From contig CAJXZZ010000010.1 in assembly GCA_913065105.1 (NCBI GenBank), forward strand, positions 1 to 52,775: a DNA stretch of 52,775 nt, written 5' to 3'. The position numbers and the translations under genes are program-made. The notes beneath the pieces are model-generated. The model was not told the origin of the DNA. It ran no database searches and saw nothing but the letters and a program-made list of their open reading frames with translations. The stretch comes from an uncultured Gammaproteobacteria bacterium (lineage in GTDB: Bacteria > Pseudomonadota > Gammaproteobacteria > SZUA-229). Below, piece by piece: positions 46,047 to 52,775 of this stretch (its first letter is position 1; every line of letters begins with the position of its first letter).

Positions 46047-46880
46047 ATGAAAAATTTATACATAAGTAGGATGCTAGTAATCTTGGCCATGTTTTTATAC
46101 GCTGATGTATCGGCTGAGGAATATACTCTATCAATTCAACCAACACTGCCTAAAGATGTTGTAATGAAATCATACCAGCCACTGGCAGATTACCTTTCAA
46201 AGCAAACAGGGCATAAAATCAAGATTAAAGCCTATAGAAATTTTTTCACCTATTGGCAAAAAATGAAGAAGGCAGACGATTTTGATTTTGTTCTAGATGC
46301 AGCACATTTTACAGATTATCGTGTTTTGAGAAAAAACTATACCGTACTTGCGAAACTGCCTGACACGGTAAGTTACAGTATTGTAACCCGAGATGATGTA
46401 ATGATTCTTGACCCGGATGAGTTGGTTCTTGAAAAAGTTGCAACGATGACATCGCCTGGTCTAGGTGGAATTCGACTTTATGAGATGTTTCAAAATCCAA
46501 CGCGGTTACCTATAGAAGTAAGTGTTAATGACTCAAATGAAGCTGTTAATGCAATTATGGAAGGTAGAGCACTGGCAGCAATCATTCCTACACCGTTGGT
46601 TAGTAAATACGATTCTTTAAATACGGTGATGATAACGAAATCTGTCCCGCATATGGGGTTTTCAGCTTCACCAAATGTTCCAGAGATTGTACGACGTGAT
46701 ATTCAACAAGCCTTGATTAAAGCGCACAATACAAAAGACGGACAACAAATGCTTGCACAAATAAAAGTTAAAGAATTTGAAGCTACTAGCGAGAAGGCAT
46801 ATGCAGGGTATTCAGATTTGTTAAAAGATGTGTTTGGTTATTCACCAATTTCCAGGCAGTTATCTTATAGCGCCTACTGA
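46047..46880 (+). CDS. PhnD-like periplasmic substrate-binding protein
   Basis: A 277-residue secreted protein (signal peptide cut near VSAEE, residue 23) of the phosphate/phosphonate-binding PhnD superfamily: LSIQPTLPKDVVMKSYQPLADYLSKQTG is the standard opening, then FDFVLDAAHFTDYR and ALAAIIPTPLV. No PhnC or PhnE transporter genes are adjacent, so it may serve a distant transporter or act as a sensor. The conserved ligand residues of true PhnD cannot be confirmed by eye. It stands alone between a 414-bp upstream region and a terminator. Confidence 0.85.
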   Translation: MKNLYISRMLVILAMFLYADVSAEEYTLSIQPTLPKDVVMKSYQPLADYLSKQTGHKIKIKAYRNFFTYWQKMKKADDFDFVLDAAHFTDYRVLRKNYTVLAKLPDTVSYSIVTRDDVMILDPDELVLEKVATMTSPGLGGIRLYEMFQNPTRLPIEVSVNDSNEAVNAIMEGRALAAIIPTPLVSKYDSLNTVMITKSVPHMGFSASPNVPEIVRRDIQQALIKAHNTKDGQQMLAQIKVKEFEATSEKAYAGYSDLLKDVFGYSPISRQLSYSAY

Positions 46881-46933
46881 GCTCGGTGATGTTAGATTAA
46901 GTTTGTGGTATGACTTGATTTTGTGACAATAAG

Positions 46934-46980
46934 AAAAACGATGGGGTAAATTGAAATGCTTTTTACTCCATCGTTTTTTT
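46934..46980. terminator. Bidirectional terminator between PhnD-like gene and glnS
   Basis: AAAAACGATGGGGTAAA pairs with TTTACTCCATCGTTTTT with a single mismatch and ends in a T-run (and an A-run on the other side), between two converging genes. Confidence 0.9.
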
Positions 46981-47033
46981 ATTGCGCATTAGTAAAATCA
47001 TACGGTAAAAAATGAGGTTGAAGTTCGATTTAC

Positions 47034-48707
47034 CTATTGGTTTTGTTTGTCGAGTTTCGCCCAGGCATCACGTAAAGTAACAGTGCGGTTAAACGTCAGA
47101 TTTTCGGCTTTATTGTCTTTTACAAAATAACCAGTACGCTCAAACTGATAATACATGTCTGCACTTGCATCTGCGAGTGAAGGTTCCAGTTTGCAGTTAT
47201 TCATGATGGTTAATGATTCGGGATTTAAATATTCGGTAATGTCTTCGCTTGCTGCTGGGTTAGCATGTGTAAATAATCGATCATATAGGTTGATGCTTGC
47301 ATCGACTGCATGTTCAGCAGAAACCCAGTGGATGGTACCTTTCACTTTTCTACCGTCTGGTGATGAACCGCCTTTGGTTTCAGGGTCGTACTGACAGATT
47401 AATTCAACCACTTCACCATTTTCATCTTTCACAAAATCGGTACAGGTGATGTAGTAAGCATATCGTAAACGCACTTCACGGCCGACGGATAAACGGAAGA
47501 ATTTTTTCGGCGCATCTTCAAGAAAGTCATCACGTTCGATATAAATGACTTTGGAGAAATTGATACTACGTGTCCCCATTTCCGGTTTTTGTGGATGGTT
47601 TTGGGCAGTCACTTCTTCAGTCTGCTCATCGGGATAGTTTTCGATAGTGACTTTTAAAGGGTTTAATACACCCATGACACGTGTTGCGTGTTCGTTTAAA
47701 TCTTCACGGATACTGTTTTCCAGCACCGCCATTTCAATAAAGCTGTCTTTTTTGGTGACGCCGATACGGTCACAAAAATCACGAATCGCTGCAGCCGTAT
47801 AACCGCGGCGACGAAGACCGGAAATTGTTGGCATACGTGGGTCGTCCCAGCCATCGACGTGGTTGTCGGTTACCAGCTGATTAAGCTTGCGTTTACTGGT
47901 GATGGTGTATTTGAGTTGCAGGCGGGCGAACTCGATCTGCTGCGGATGGCTGGCTGTTTTTACTTCGTCCAGCACCCAGTCATAGAGCGGGCGATGGTCT
48001 TCAAATTCGAGCGTGCACAAAGAATGCGTAATATTTTCGATGGCATCAGAGATACAATGCGTGTAGTCGTACATCGGGTATATCGGCCAGTCATCACCGG
48101 TACGTTGATGATGTGCGCGTTTGATGCGGTATAGTGCAGGGTCGCGCATATTGATATTAGGTGAGGCCATATCAATTTTGGCGCGTAGCAAGTATTGACC
48201 GTCTTTAAATTCGCCAGCGCGCATGCGGGCAAATAAATCAAGATTTTCTTCTATGCTGCGACTGCGGTCTGGACTTTCTTTGCCGGGCGCTTTTAAGGTG
48301 CCTCGATATTCCCGAATTTCTTCGGCACTGAGGGAGTCAACATAAGCATTTCCCTGTTTAATTAACGCTACCGCGTAGTCATATAGCTGCTGAAAATAGT
48401 CAGATGCGTGATATAAACCGCTCCATTCGAAACCCAGCCATTTTACGTCTTCGATGATGGCATCAACATATTCGTTGTCTTCTTTTTCCGGGTTGGTATC
48501 GTCAAAACGCAGGTTACATTGACCTTTGAAATCTTCTGCTATGCCAAAATTCAGGCATATAGATTTGGCATGGCCAATATGGAGATAGCCGTTAGGTTCA
48601 GGCGGGAAACGGGTTTGTATGGCTGCGTGTTTACCAGAATCCAGATCTTTTTGAATGATGTTGCGTATAAAGTTCGTTGAGGTGTTAATTTCGTCTTCAG
48701 CTGACAT
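47034..48707 (-). CDS. glnS: Glutaminyl-tRNA synthetase
   Basis: Charges tRNA-Gln. The 557 residues match bacterial Gln[18 protein letters not shown] with the HIGH motif, [11 protein letters not shown], the KMSKS-equivalent [11 protein letters not shown], and the two anticodon-binding beta barrels in the C-terminal third ([20 protein letters not shown], then [11 protein letters not shown]). GlnS is limited to a few bacterial groups including gammaproteobacteria, which supports the host assignment. It converges on the PhnD-like gene. Confidence 0.97.
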   Translation of the reverse strand: MSAEDEINTSTNFIRNIIQKDLDSGKHAAIQTRFPPEPNGYLHIGHAKSICLNFGIAEDFKGQCNLRFDDTNPEKEDNEYVDAIIEDVKWLGFEWSGLYHASDYFQQLYDYAVALIKQGNAYVDSLSAEEIREYRGTLKAPGKESPDRSRSIEENLDLFARMRAGEFKDGQYLLRAKIDMASPNINMRDPALYRIKRAHHQRTGDDWPIYPMYDYTHCISDAIENITHSLCTLEFEDHRPLYDWVLDEVKTASHPQQIEFARLQLKYTITSKRKLNQLVTDNHVDGWDDPRMPTISGLRRRGYTAAAIRDFCDRIGVTKKDSFIEMAVLENSIREDLNEHATRVMGVLNPLKVTIENYPDEQTEEVTAQNHPQKPEMGTRSINFSKVIYIERDDFLEDAPKKFFRLSVGREVRLRYAYYITCTDFVKDENGEVVELICQYDPETKGGSSPDGRKVKGTIHWVSAEHAVDASINLYDRLFTHANPAASEDITEYLNPESLTIMNNCKLEPSLADASADMYYQFERTGYFVKDNKAENLTFNRTVTLRDAWAKLDKQNQ

Positions 48708-48911
48708 AAAATTGTTCTGCGGGTATGGGTTATTTTTCTTTATGGTGTCGTCAATTAGCCGCGTATTCTACCGCTGAAATAAAGATTTTGCTGTTTTTTC
48801 TGGCGATTGTAAGCAGAGGTGTTCAGGGTTGGTAATCGAAATCATGACTTTTGCTGAGGTAAGCACGATTGTGAGCGTTGCTGTGTTAACTGGTGGTGAG
48901 TAATATTTTTC

Positions 48912-49259
48912 TCATCTGGCGCGTTTTTTCATAGCGCTGCGCCTTGCAGCATTGATTGCTTTGCGCGCCCACACAATCATCTCATCAGGATCGTCGAGAA
49001 CTTCTCCCGGTGCTTCACTGTATGACATTGAAAGCTGTTTACCGTTGCGCTCATAACGAAAAGGCTGAAGTTGGCGTTCTTCAAAATCAGCGAGATTGCC
49101 CTCGTCAGTTTTTAAATACAAGGCATCATCTGTTACCAGTGCAAACATGATGCCGTGCTGATAGATTCCATAACCACCAAACATGGCACGCGCTTTAACT
49201 TCGCCCGTTTGCTCGAGTAATTCAAGCAGGTATTCAATAAATTCATTGCTGTGCGCCAT
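48912..49259 (-). CDS. TfoX N-terminal-domain protein
   Basis: A 115-residue protein holding only the TfoX N-domain: VKARAMFGGYGIYQHGIMFALV, then LYLKTDEGN and SYSEAPGEVLDDPDEMIVWARKAI, and a basic end (RRSAMKKRAR). It lacks the C-terminal TfoX domain that competence regulators have, so it is a stand-alone YjhX/TfoX-N member without a known role. It is divergent from birA, with starts only 24 bases apart. Confidence 0.85.
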   Translation of the reverse strand: MAHSNEFIEYLLELLEQTGEVKARAMFGGYGIYQHGIMFALVTDDALYLKTDEGNLADFEERQLQPFRYERNGKQLSMSYSEAPGEVLDDPDEMIVWARKAINAARRSAMKKRAR

Positions 49260-49282
49260 TGCTGTCCGTACTGTGATATAAA

Positions 49283-50185
49283 GTGATTTTTATATGTAAC
49301 ATGTCCATCATAATAGAGCAGGTAATGGTTGAACAGGCTGTGATTGAGCGATTGCAAGCGGATAGCTTGAAAACAGCCCTTAAAATGTGTGCTGTAGATA
49401 TGGACGTGGTCGTACATGAATCAATCGATTCGACCAATAGCTGGTCATTGCAGCAAATTAAAGCGGGTAAAGACGTGCCCTTTGCCTGTTTCGCTGAAGA
49501 GCAGCTACAGGGCAGGGGGCGGCGTGGAAAACACTGGCACATGGCGGCCCATTCTAATATTGCAATGAGTCTCGTCTGGTCATTTTCTTTATCACGTCAA
49601 CCATTACATCTATTGCCATTATCAGTTGCTCTGGCGATTGTAGAAACATTAGAAAGTTTTAACTTCAAACAGGTGCAGATCAAATGGCCCAATGACGTTT
49701 ATGTCCGTGGTAAAAAAATTGCAGGCATCTTAATTGAGACGCAACCGCTTAAAAATACAGCGAAAGGTGAGTACCATGTTGCGGTCGTTATCGGTGTTGG
49801 TGTTAATTACGACATGTCATCGATAGAAAAAAATGAATTGCAGTATTTGCCGGATTTCACCGATATCCTCGATGAGATTAAAGTACAGGCAGTTGGCCGT
49901 AAGATAGGAAGAGCACTTGTAGCATCAACCCTACTCAAATGTATCGTTGATGTGTGTCAGAATTTCCAGGAAAATTCAAAGCAGTATCTGGAAAAATATC
50001 GGACTCAATACGACTACTGCAAAGAAAAAAATGTCGATATCCTTCTCGATAATAAAGAAATGTTGACAGGTATTGCGCAAGGTGTAAATGATGAGGCAGA
50101 GTTGATAGTGATGGTTGATGGTAGGAAACGCGTATTTAATAGTGCGGAGATCAGCGTTAAGACGACTAAAGGAAAGGGTCTGTGA
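49283..50185 (+). CDS. birA: Biotin--[acetyl-CoA-carboxylase] ligase, no DNA-binding domain
   Basis: Attaches biotin to the carboxyl carrier protein. The catalytic domain shows ESIDSTNSW, EEQLQGRGRRGKHW (biotinyl-AMP loop), IKWPNDVYVRGKKIAGILIE and VVIGVGVNYD; a C-terminal SH3-like domain follows (about 235-300). Only about 40 residues precede the catalytic core, so the winged-helix repressor domain of E. coli BirA is absent. The start is uncertain: GTG 49283, ATG 49301 or ATG 49325. The gene is four bases before coaX. Confidence 0.93.
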   Translation: MIFICNMSIIIEQVMVEQAVIERLQADSLKTALKMCAVDMDVVVHESIDSTNSWSLQQIKAGKDVPFACFAEEQLQGRGRRGKHWHMAAHSNIAMSLVWSFSLSRQPLHLLPLSVALAIVETLESFNFKQVQIKWPNDVYVRGKKIAGILIETQPLKNTAKGEYHVAVVIGVGVNYDMSSIEKNELQYLPDFTDILDEIKVQAVGRKIGRALVASTLLKCIVDVCQNFQENSKQYLEKYRTQYDYCKEKNVDILLDNKEMLTGIAQGVNDEAELIVMVDGRKRVFNSAEISVKTTKGKGL

Positions 50186-50189
50186 CGTA

Positions 50190-50960
50190 ATGATACTAAC
50201 GGTTGATATCGGCAATAGTCGAATTAAATGGGCCTTATGGCAGGCAGAGATCATTATTGCACGAGGTGTTGCAGCCCATGAGTCAGATAAAACGATGAGC
50301 TGCTTTGAAACGTTATTTTCTGTGCTGGAAAAGCCATCGCGAGTTTTTGCTGTGTGTGTTGCCGGGGATGAGCAGCAGCAGGCATTGAGTGAATGGATCA
50401 AACAACACTGGCAGCTGGAGGTTGAATATCTAAAAACACAAAAACAATATAAAAATATCATTAATGCCTACCAGGATCCTGAGCAACACGGTGCTGATCG
50501 CTGGGCTGCGGTCGTCGCAGGCCATCAATGTTTTCCAGATTCTTCGGTCTGTGTAATAAGTGCGGGTACCGCCATTACTTTTGATCTAATTGATAAAAAT
50601 GGACGCCACCTGGGGGGTTATATACTGCCATCGTACGCTAGCATGCACGCGGCATTGCTGGCAGATACGGCGAATGTATTATCAACTTTTAATGTGCCAT
50701 CTCATAAACATGGTATTCCAGAGAATACCGATGATGCGGTTAATCAAGGCTTACATATATTATTGCAGGCGGGAATTCGTGAGCTTTGTCGGATTTCACA
50801 AGAAAACATGGACAAATCTATGCAGATAATCGTTACCGGTGGTTTTGCTGAGACAATTCTGGATTATCTTGATATGCCTCTAATACACCATGAACCGGAT
50901 TTGATAATGCAGGGTCTGTATACCATCATGAACCAGCAAAAAAGAGGGGTGGGTGATTAA
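50190..50960 (+). CDS. coaX: Type III pantothenate kinase
   Basis: First step of coenzyme A synthesis from pantothenate, using ATP and a monovalent cation. The 256 residues begin MILTVDIGNSRIKWALW (phosphate loop with catalytic Asp6), then QHGADRWAAVVAG and ISAGTAITFDLI. The ATG at 50190 is confirmed by that conserved start; a GGAAAGGG lies about 12 bases upstream. It sits between birA and the SPOR gene in one operon, and the SPOR frame overlaps its stop. Confidence 0.95.
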   Translation: MILTVDIGNSRIKWALWQAEIIIARGVAAHESDKTMSCFETLFSVLEKPSRVFAVCVAGDEQQQALSEWIKQHWQLEVEYLKTQKQYKNIINAYQDPEQHGADRWAAVVAGHQCFPDSSVCVISAGTAITFDLIDKNGRHLGGYILPSYASMHAALLADTANVLSTFNVPSHKHGIPENTDDAVNQGLHILLQAGIRELCRISQENMDKSMQIIVTGGFAETILDYLDMPLIHHEPDLIMQGLYTIMNQQKRGVGD

Positions 50961-51822
50961 TATGCGATGGTTATTTTTAATCGTGTTGTCGTTGAATCTT
51001 GCTTATATCGCGTGGCAAACAAGTGTGTTGGGTGAAGATTCATCTGTGCATGTACAACCGCTAAAAAATGTTCAGCCTATTGTTTTATTAAGTGAGTTAA
51101 AGCCGCAATCAGTCCAGGTGGGTGAGGTGGCGGAAAGTGCTTCACAGCAAGAGCAGGATGTTGCAGAAAAAATAATAGAGGTGGAAAAGGTAGGCCCAGT
51201 AACTATTGGATCAGCAGAAGTAGCATCAACAGAAACGGTAACTGCAAACATAGAAGCGACCGTTTCGGCAGAGGCTAAAAAGCCAGAGCCCGAGTCCGGG
51301 CTAGCCAAAGATGTTTCAGCACCATCATCCGTACCGCCGTTATCAGTAACAAGTTGTTATACCCTTGGACCATTTCGTGATCTGGATAAATTGCGAAATT
51401 TAACCCGTGAGATTAAATCCTATGTGCTAGAAGCGGATTTTCGCGGTCGGGAAGAAAAAGAGCGGTCTTTATTTTTCGTTTATCTACGGCCAGAAAAAAG
51501 TCATAAAGAAGCGCTTGAAACGGGCAAACGCTTGAAAGAGAAAAAAATAAAGGATTTTTATGTTATTCGCGAAGGCGAAAAAATTCACGGCATCTCATTG
51601 GGGCACTTTAGAAATAAAGATGGCGCTTATGGTTTGGCGAAAAAAGTCAAAAAATTAGGCTTTGATGTACAGGTTGAGCCGGTATATAAAACATACACAG
51701 TTTACTGGCTGGACTACCAGCTTGCCGGTGGGGTTAGTATTCCTGAATCGATTTTTGATAAATACACTAAAAAGACAAAAAAAGACAAAGTTAGTCGCTT
51801 GAGTCGTGATTGTGGCGGTTGA
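50953..51822 (+). CDS. SPOR-like domain membrane protein
   Basis: A 289-residue protein with an N-terminal anchor (about 4-22), a low-complexity linker rich in Ala, Glu, Val and Ser (about 25-130), and a C-terminal SPOR-like domain (about 133-235, CYTLGPFRDLDKLRNL and GHFRNKDGAYGLAKKVKKLGF). It would bind peptidoglycan in the periplasm. The start is GTG 50953, overlapping the coaX stop, with GAGGGG upstream, or ATG 50962. The birA-coaX-SPOR order is common in gammaproteobacteria. Confidence 0.85.
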   Translation: MINMRWLFLIVLSLNLAYIAWQTSVLGEDSSVHVQPLKNVQPIVLLSELKPQSVQVGEVAESASQQEQDVAEKIIEVEKVGPVTIGSAEVASTETVTANIEATVSAEAKKPEPESGLAKDVSAPSSVPPLSVTSCYTLGPFRDLDKLRNLTREIKSYVLEADFRGREEKERSLFFVYLRPEKSHKEALETGKRLKEKKIKDFYVIREGEKIHGISLGHFRNKDGAYGLAKKVKKLGFDVQVEPVYKTYTVYWLDYQLAGGVSIPESIFDKYTKKTKKDKVSRLSRDCGG

Positions 51823-51898
51823 TATTTTTATATTCACGCTGTTGAGAGAAAGAAATCGAATAATTTTAAAATAAATGCCTGATTTAAGGTAAATCGTA

Positions 51899-51927
51899 TT
51901 GCTTTCAGTCGGTTGATTCCCTACAAT
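51899..51927 (+). promoter_or_regulatory. Sigma-70 promoter of the tRNA-tufB operon
   Basis: TTGCTT (51899-51904) and TACAAT (51922-51927) are separated by 17 bases. The following GCGCCCC is a GC-rich discriminator typical of promoters under stringent control. The first tRNA starts 10 bases after the -10 box. Confidence 0.75.
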
Positions 51928-51937
51928 TGCGCCCCTT

Positions 51938-52013
51938 GCCGGTGTAGCTCAGTTGGTAGAGCGCCTCACTTGTAATGAGGATGTCGTGGGTTCAACTCCT
52001 GTCACCGGCTCCA
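51938..52013 (+). tRNA. thrU: tRNA-Thr (anticodon TGT)
   Basis: A 76-base cloverleaf: acceptor GCCGGTG/CACCGGC, D arm with AGTTGGTA, anticodon stem CCTCA/TGAGG with loop CTTGTAA, T loop TTCAACT, and an encoded CCA end. It reads ACA and related Thr codons. Confidence 0.97.
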
Positions 52014-52205
52014 TATTCATGCCCATAGCCATTGAGTGCTATGGGCGTTTTTATTCCGCGGTTTTTTTGTTGGTTTTTCATTGCCGCAGTTGCTTGGGAA
52101 ACAGTCATGGCACGCAACTTTGCCAGACTAAAAAATATTCGCCGTATCAGCGCGTTACGGTTGACAGATGTGCTGCGCTCAAGCAAAATACGCGGCTTGA
52201 TTTTT

Positions 52206-52290
52206 GGAGGGGTTCCCGAGCGGTCAAAGGGGGCAGATTGTAAATCTGCTGGTTCTACCTTCGGAGGTTCAAATCCTCCCCCCTCCACCA
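52206..52290 (+). tRNA. tyrU: tRNA-Tyr (anticodon GTA)
   Basis: An 85-base class II tRNA with long variable arm (TGGTTCTACCTTC region), acceptor GGAGGGG/CCCCTCC, anticodon stem GCAGA/TCTGC with loop TTGTAAA, T loop TTCAAAT and encoded ACCA end. The 192 bases before it, after tRNA-Thr, show no gene. Confidence 0.97.
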
Positions 52291-52325
52291 TAAGTTTGAA
52301 GATGGGAAATGTTCGCAGAGTTTGT

Positions 52326-52399
52326 GCGGGTGTAGTTCAATGGTAGAACTTCAGCCTTCCAAGCTGAATACGTGGGTTCGATTCCCATCACCCGCTCCA
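52326..52399 (+). tRNA. glyT: tRNA-Gly (anticodon TCC)
   Basis: A 74-base cloverleaf: acceptor GCGGGTG/CACCCGC, D loop AATGGTA, anticodon stem TCAGC/GCTGA with loop CTTCCAA, T loop TTCGATT and encoded TCCA end. Confidence 0.97.
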
Positions 52400-52488
52400 T
52401 ATTTATAGTGGGGCAAGGTTTGATGATCTCCTGGTGTTGTAAGTCAGGCGGGTAGCGATTGGGCCGGAGTGATCAGGTAAAAGTTTTG

Positions 52489-52564
52489 GCTCATATAGCT
52501 CAGTCGGTAGAGTACTTCCTTGGTAAGGAAGAGGTCACCGGTTCAAATCCGGTTATGAGCTCCA
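52489..52564 (+). tRNA. thrT: tRNA-Thr (anticodon GGT)
   Basis: A 76-base cloverleaf: acceptor GCTCATA/TATGAGC, D loop AGTCGGTA, anticodon stem CTTCC/GGAAG with loop TTGGTAA, T loop TTCAAAT and encoded TCCA end. It directly precedes tufB, as in E. coli. Confidence 0.97.
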
Positions 52565-52639
52565 GTTGTATTGTTGTTTAAATATTTTTATAAATTGTTG
52601 TTAATTTAGTTATTAATACCTTCAGGGGAGACACTAGAC

Positions 52640-52775
52640 ATGTCTAAAGAAAAGTTTGAAAGAAATAAGCCACATGTAAATGTTGGCACAATTGGTCATG
52701 TAGATCATGGTAAAACTACCTTAACTGCAGCGCTGACGAAAGTGATGGCAGAAGCACAAGGTGGCGAAGTTAAGG
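52640..52775 (+). CDS. tufB: Elongation factor Tu, partial (5' end)
   Basis: The frame opens at ATG 52640 with AGGGGAG nine bases upstream and runs off the right edge after 45 codons. [18 protein letters not shown] begins EF-Tu and GHVDHGKTT is its P-loop. EF-Tu brings aminoacyl-tRNA to the ribosome as a GTP complex. Transcription with the four tRNA genes is the conserved tRNA-tufB arrangement. Confidence 0.98.
   Translation, partial: MSKEKFERNKPHVNVGTIGHVDHGKTTLTAALTKVMAEAQGGEVK

Noticed and set aside
52032-52346. A 104-codon frame across the tRNA genes
   Set aside because: It runs through tRNA-Tyr and into tRNA-Gly and cannot be a real gene.

Overview
This is a chromosomal segment of a gammaproteobacterium with a mid-40s percent GC content by eye. 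The evidence is the tRNA-Thr/Tyr/Gly/Thr-tufB block in the same order as E. coli thrU-tyrU-glyT-thrT-tufB, the rnfABCDGE-nth operon, the metG/apbC/dcd neighbourhood, the argC-bactofilin-erpA neighbourhood and the birA-coaX-SPOR block. The species cannot be named from the sequence. Free-living energy and stress genes (Rnf complex, citrate synthase, a copper-RiPP operon, a chromosomal integron) suggest an aquatic environmental bacterium.

Layout. Positions 1-1407 are the platform end of a chromosomal integron: a divergent GNAT gene that looks like the first cassette, an attI-like region with a core site and two direct repeats, and a complete integron integrase. Positions 1425-8438 hold an aldehyde dehydrogenase next to a ThDP enzyme of the acetolactate synthase family, a DUF6580-like membrane protein, a YadGH-type ABC exporter, a TetR regulator and a conserved hypothetical gene. 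Positions 8513-13211 (minus strand) are an Hvf-type copper RiPP cluster: precursor HvfA with six EGKCG motifs, a membrane FMN/3Fe-4S glutamate-synthase-like protein, DoxX-type HvfX, the MNIO enzyme HvfB, its partner HvfC and a small lipoprotein. Positions 13340-16264 hold a DUF1841 gene, YCII and tag genes bracketed by inverted copies of a structured repeat, and nlpC followed by a third, partial copy. Positions 16266-22112 are nth and the complete rnf operon.

Positions 22230-28166 encode a two-REC diguanylate cyclase, MetG, a FecR-SPOR protein and the ApbC Fe-S carrier. Positions 28357-34241 encode LemA, an M48 membrane protease, Dcd, a hypothetical membrane-anchored protein, a HAD phosphatase, RppH and a HemJ-like protein. 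Positions 34389-42536 encode a possible 12-codon leader peptide, ArgC, a coiled-coil membrane protein with a bactofilin, ErpA, citrate synthase, AnmK, an M23 peptidase and TyrS; several of these act on the cell wall. Positions 42557-46880 hold a lipoprotein, a CHASE2-like receptor Ser/Thr kinase and an orphan PhnD-like binding protein. Positions 47034-52775 hold glnS, a TfoX-N protein, a BirA without a DNA-binding domain, coaX, a SPOR protein, four tRNAs and the start of tufB.

The strongest candidate for something undescribed is the dispersed repeat at 13850-14083, 15353-15600 and 16209-16264. The two long copies fold into the same multi-stem shape although several stems have different sequences, so pairing seems to be kept while sequence changes. 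Second are the Hvf copper-RiPP operon with its extra FMN enzyme and the integron platform at the left edge.
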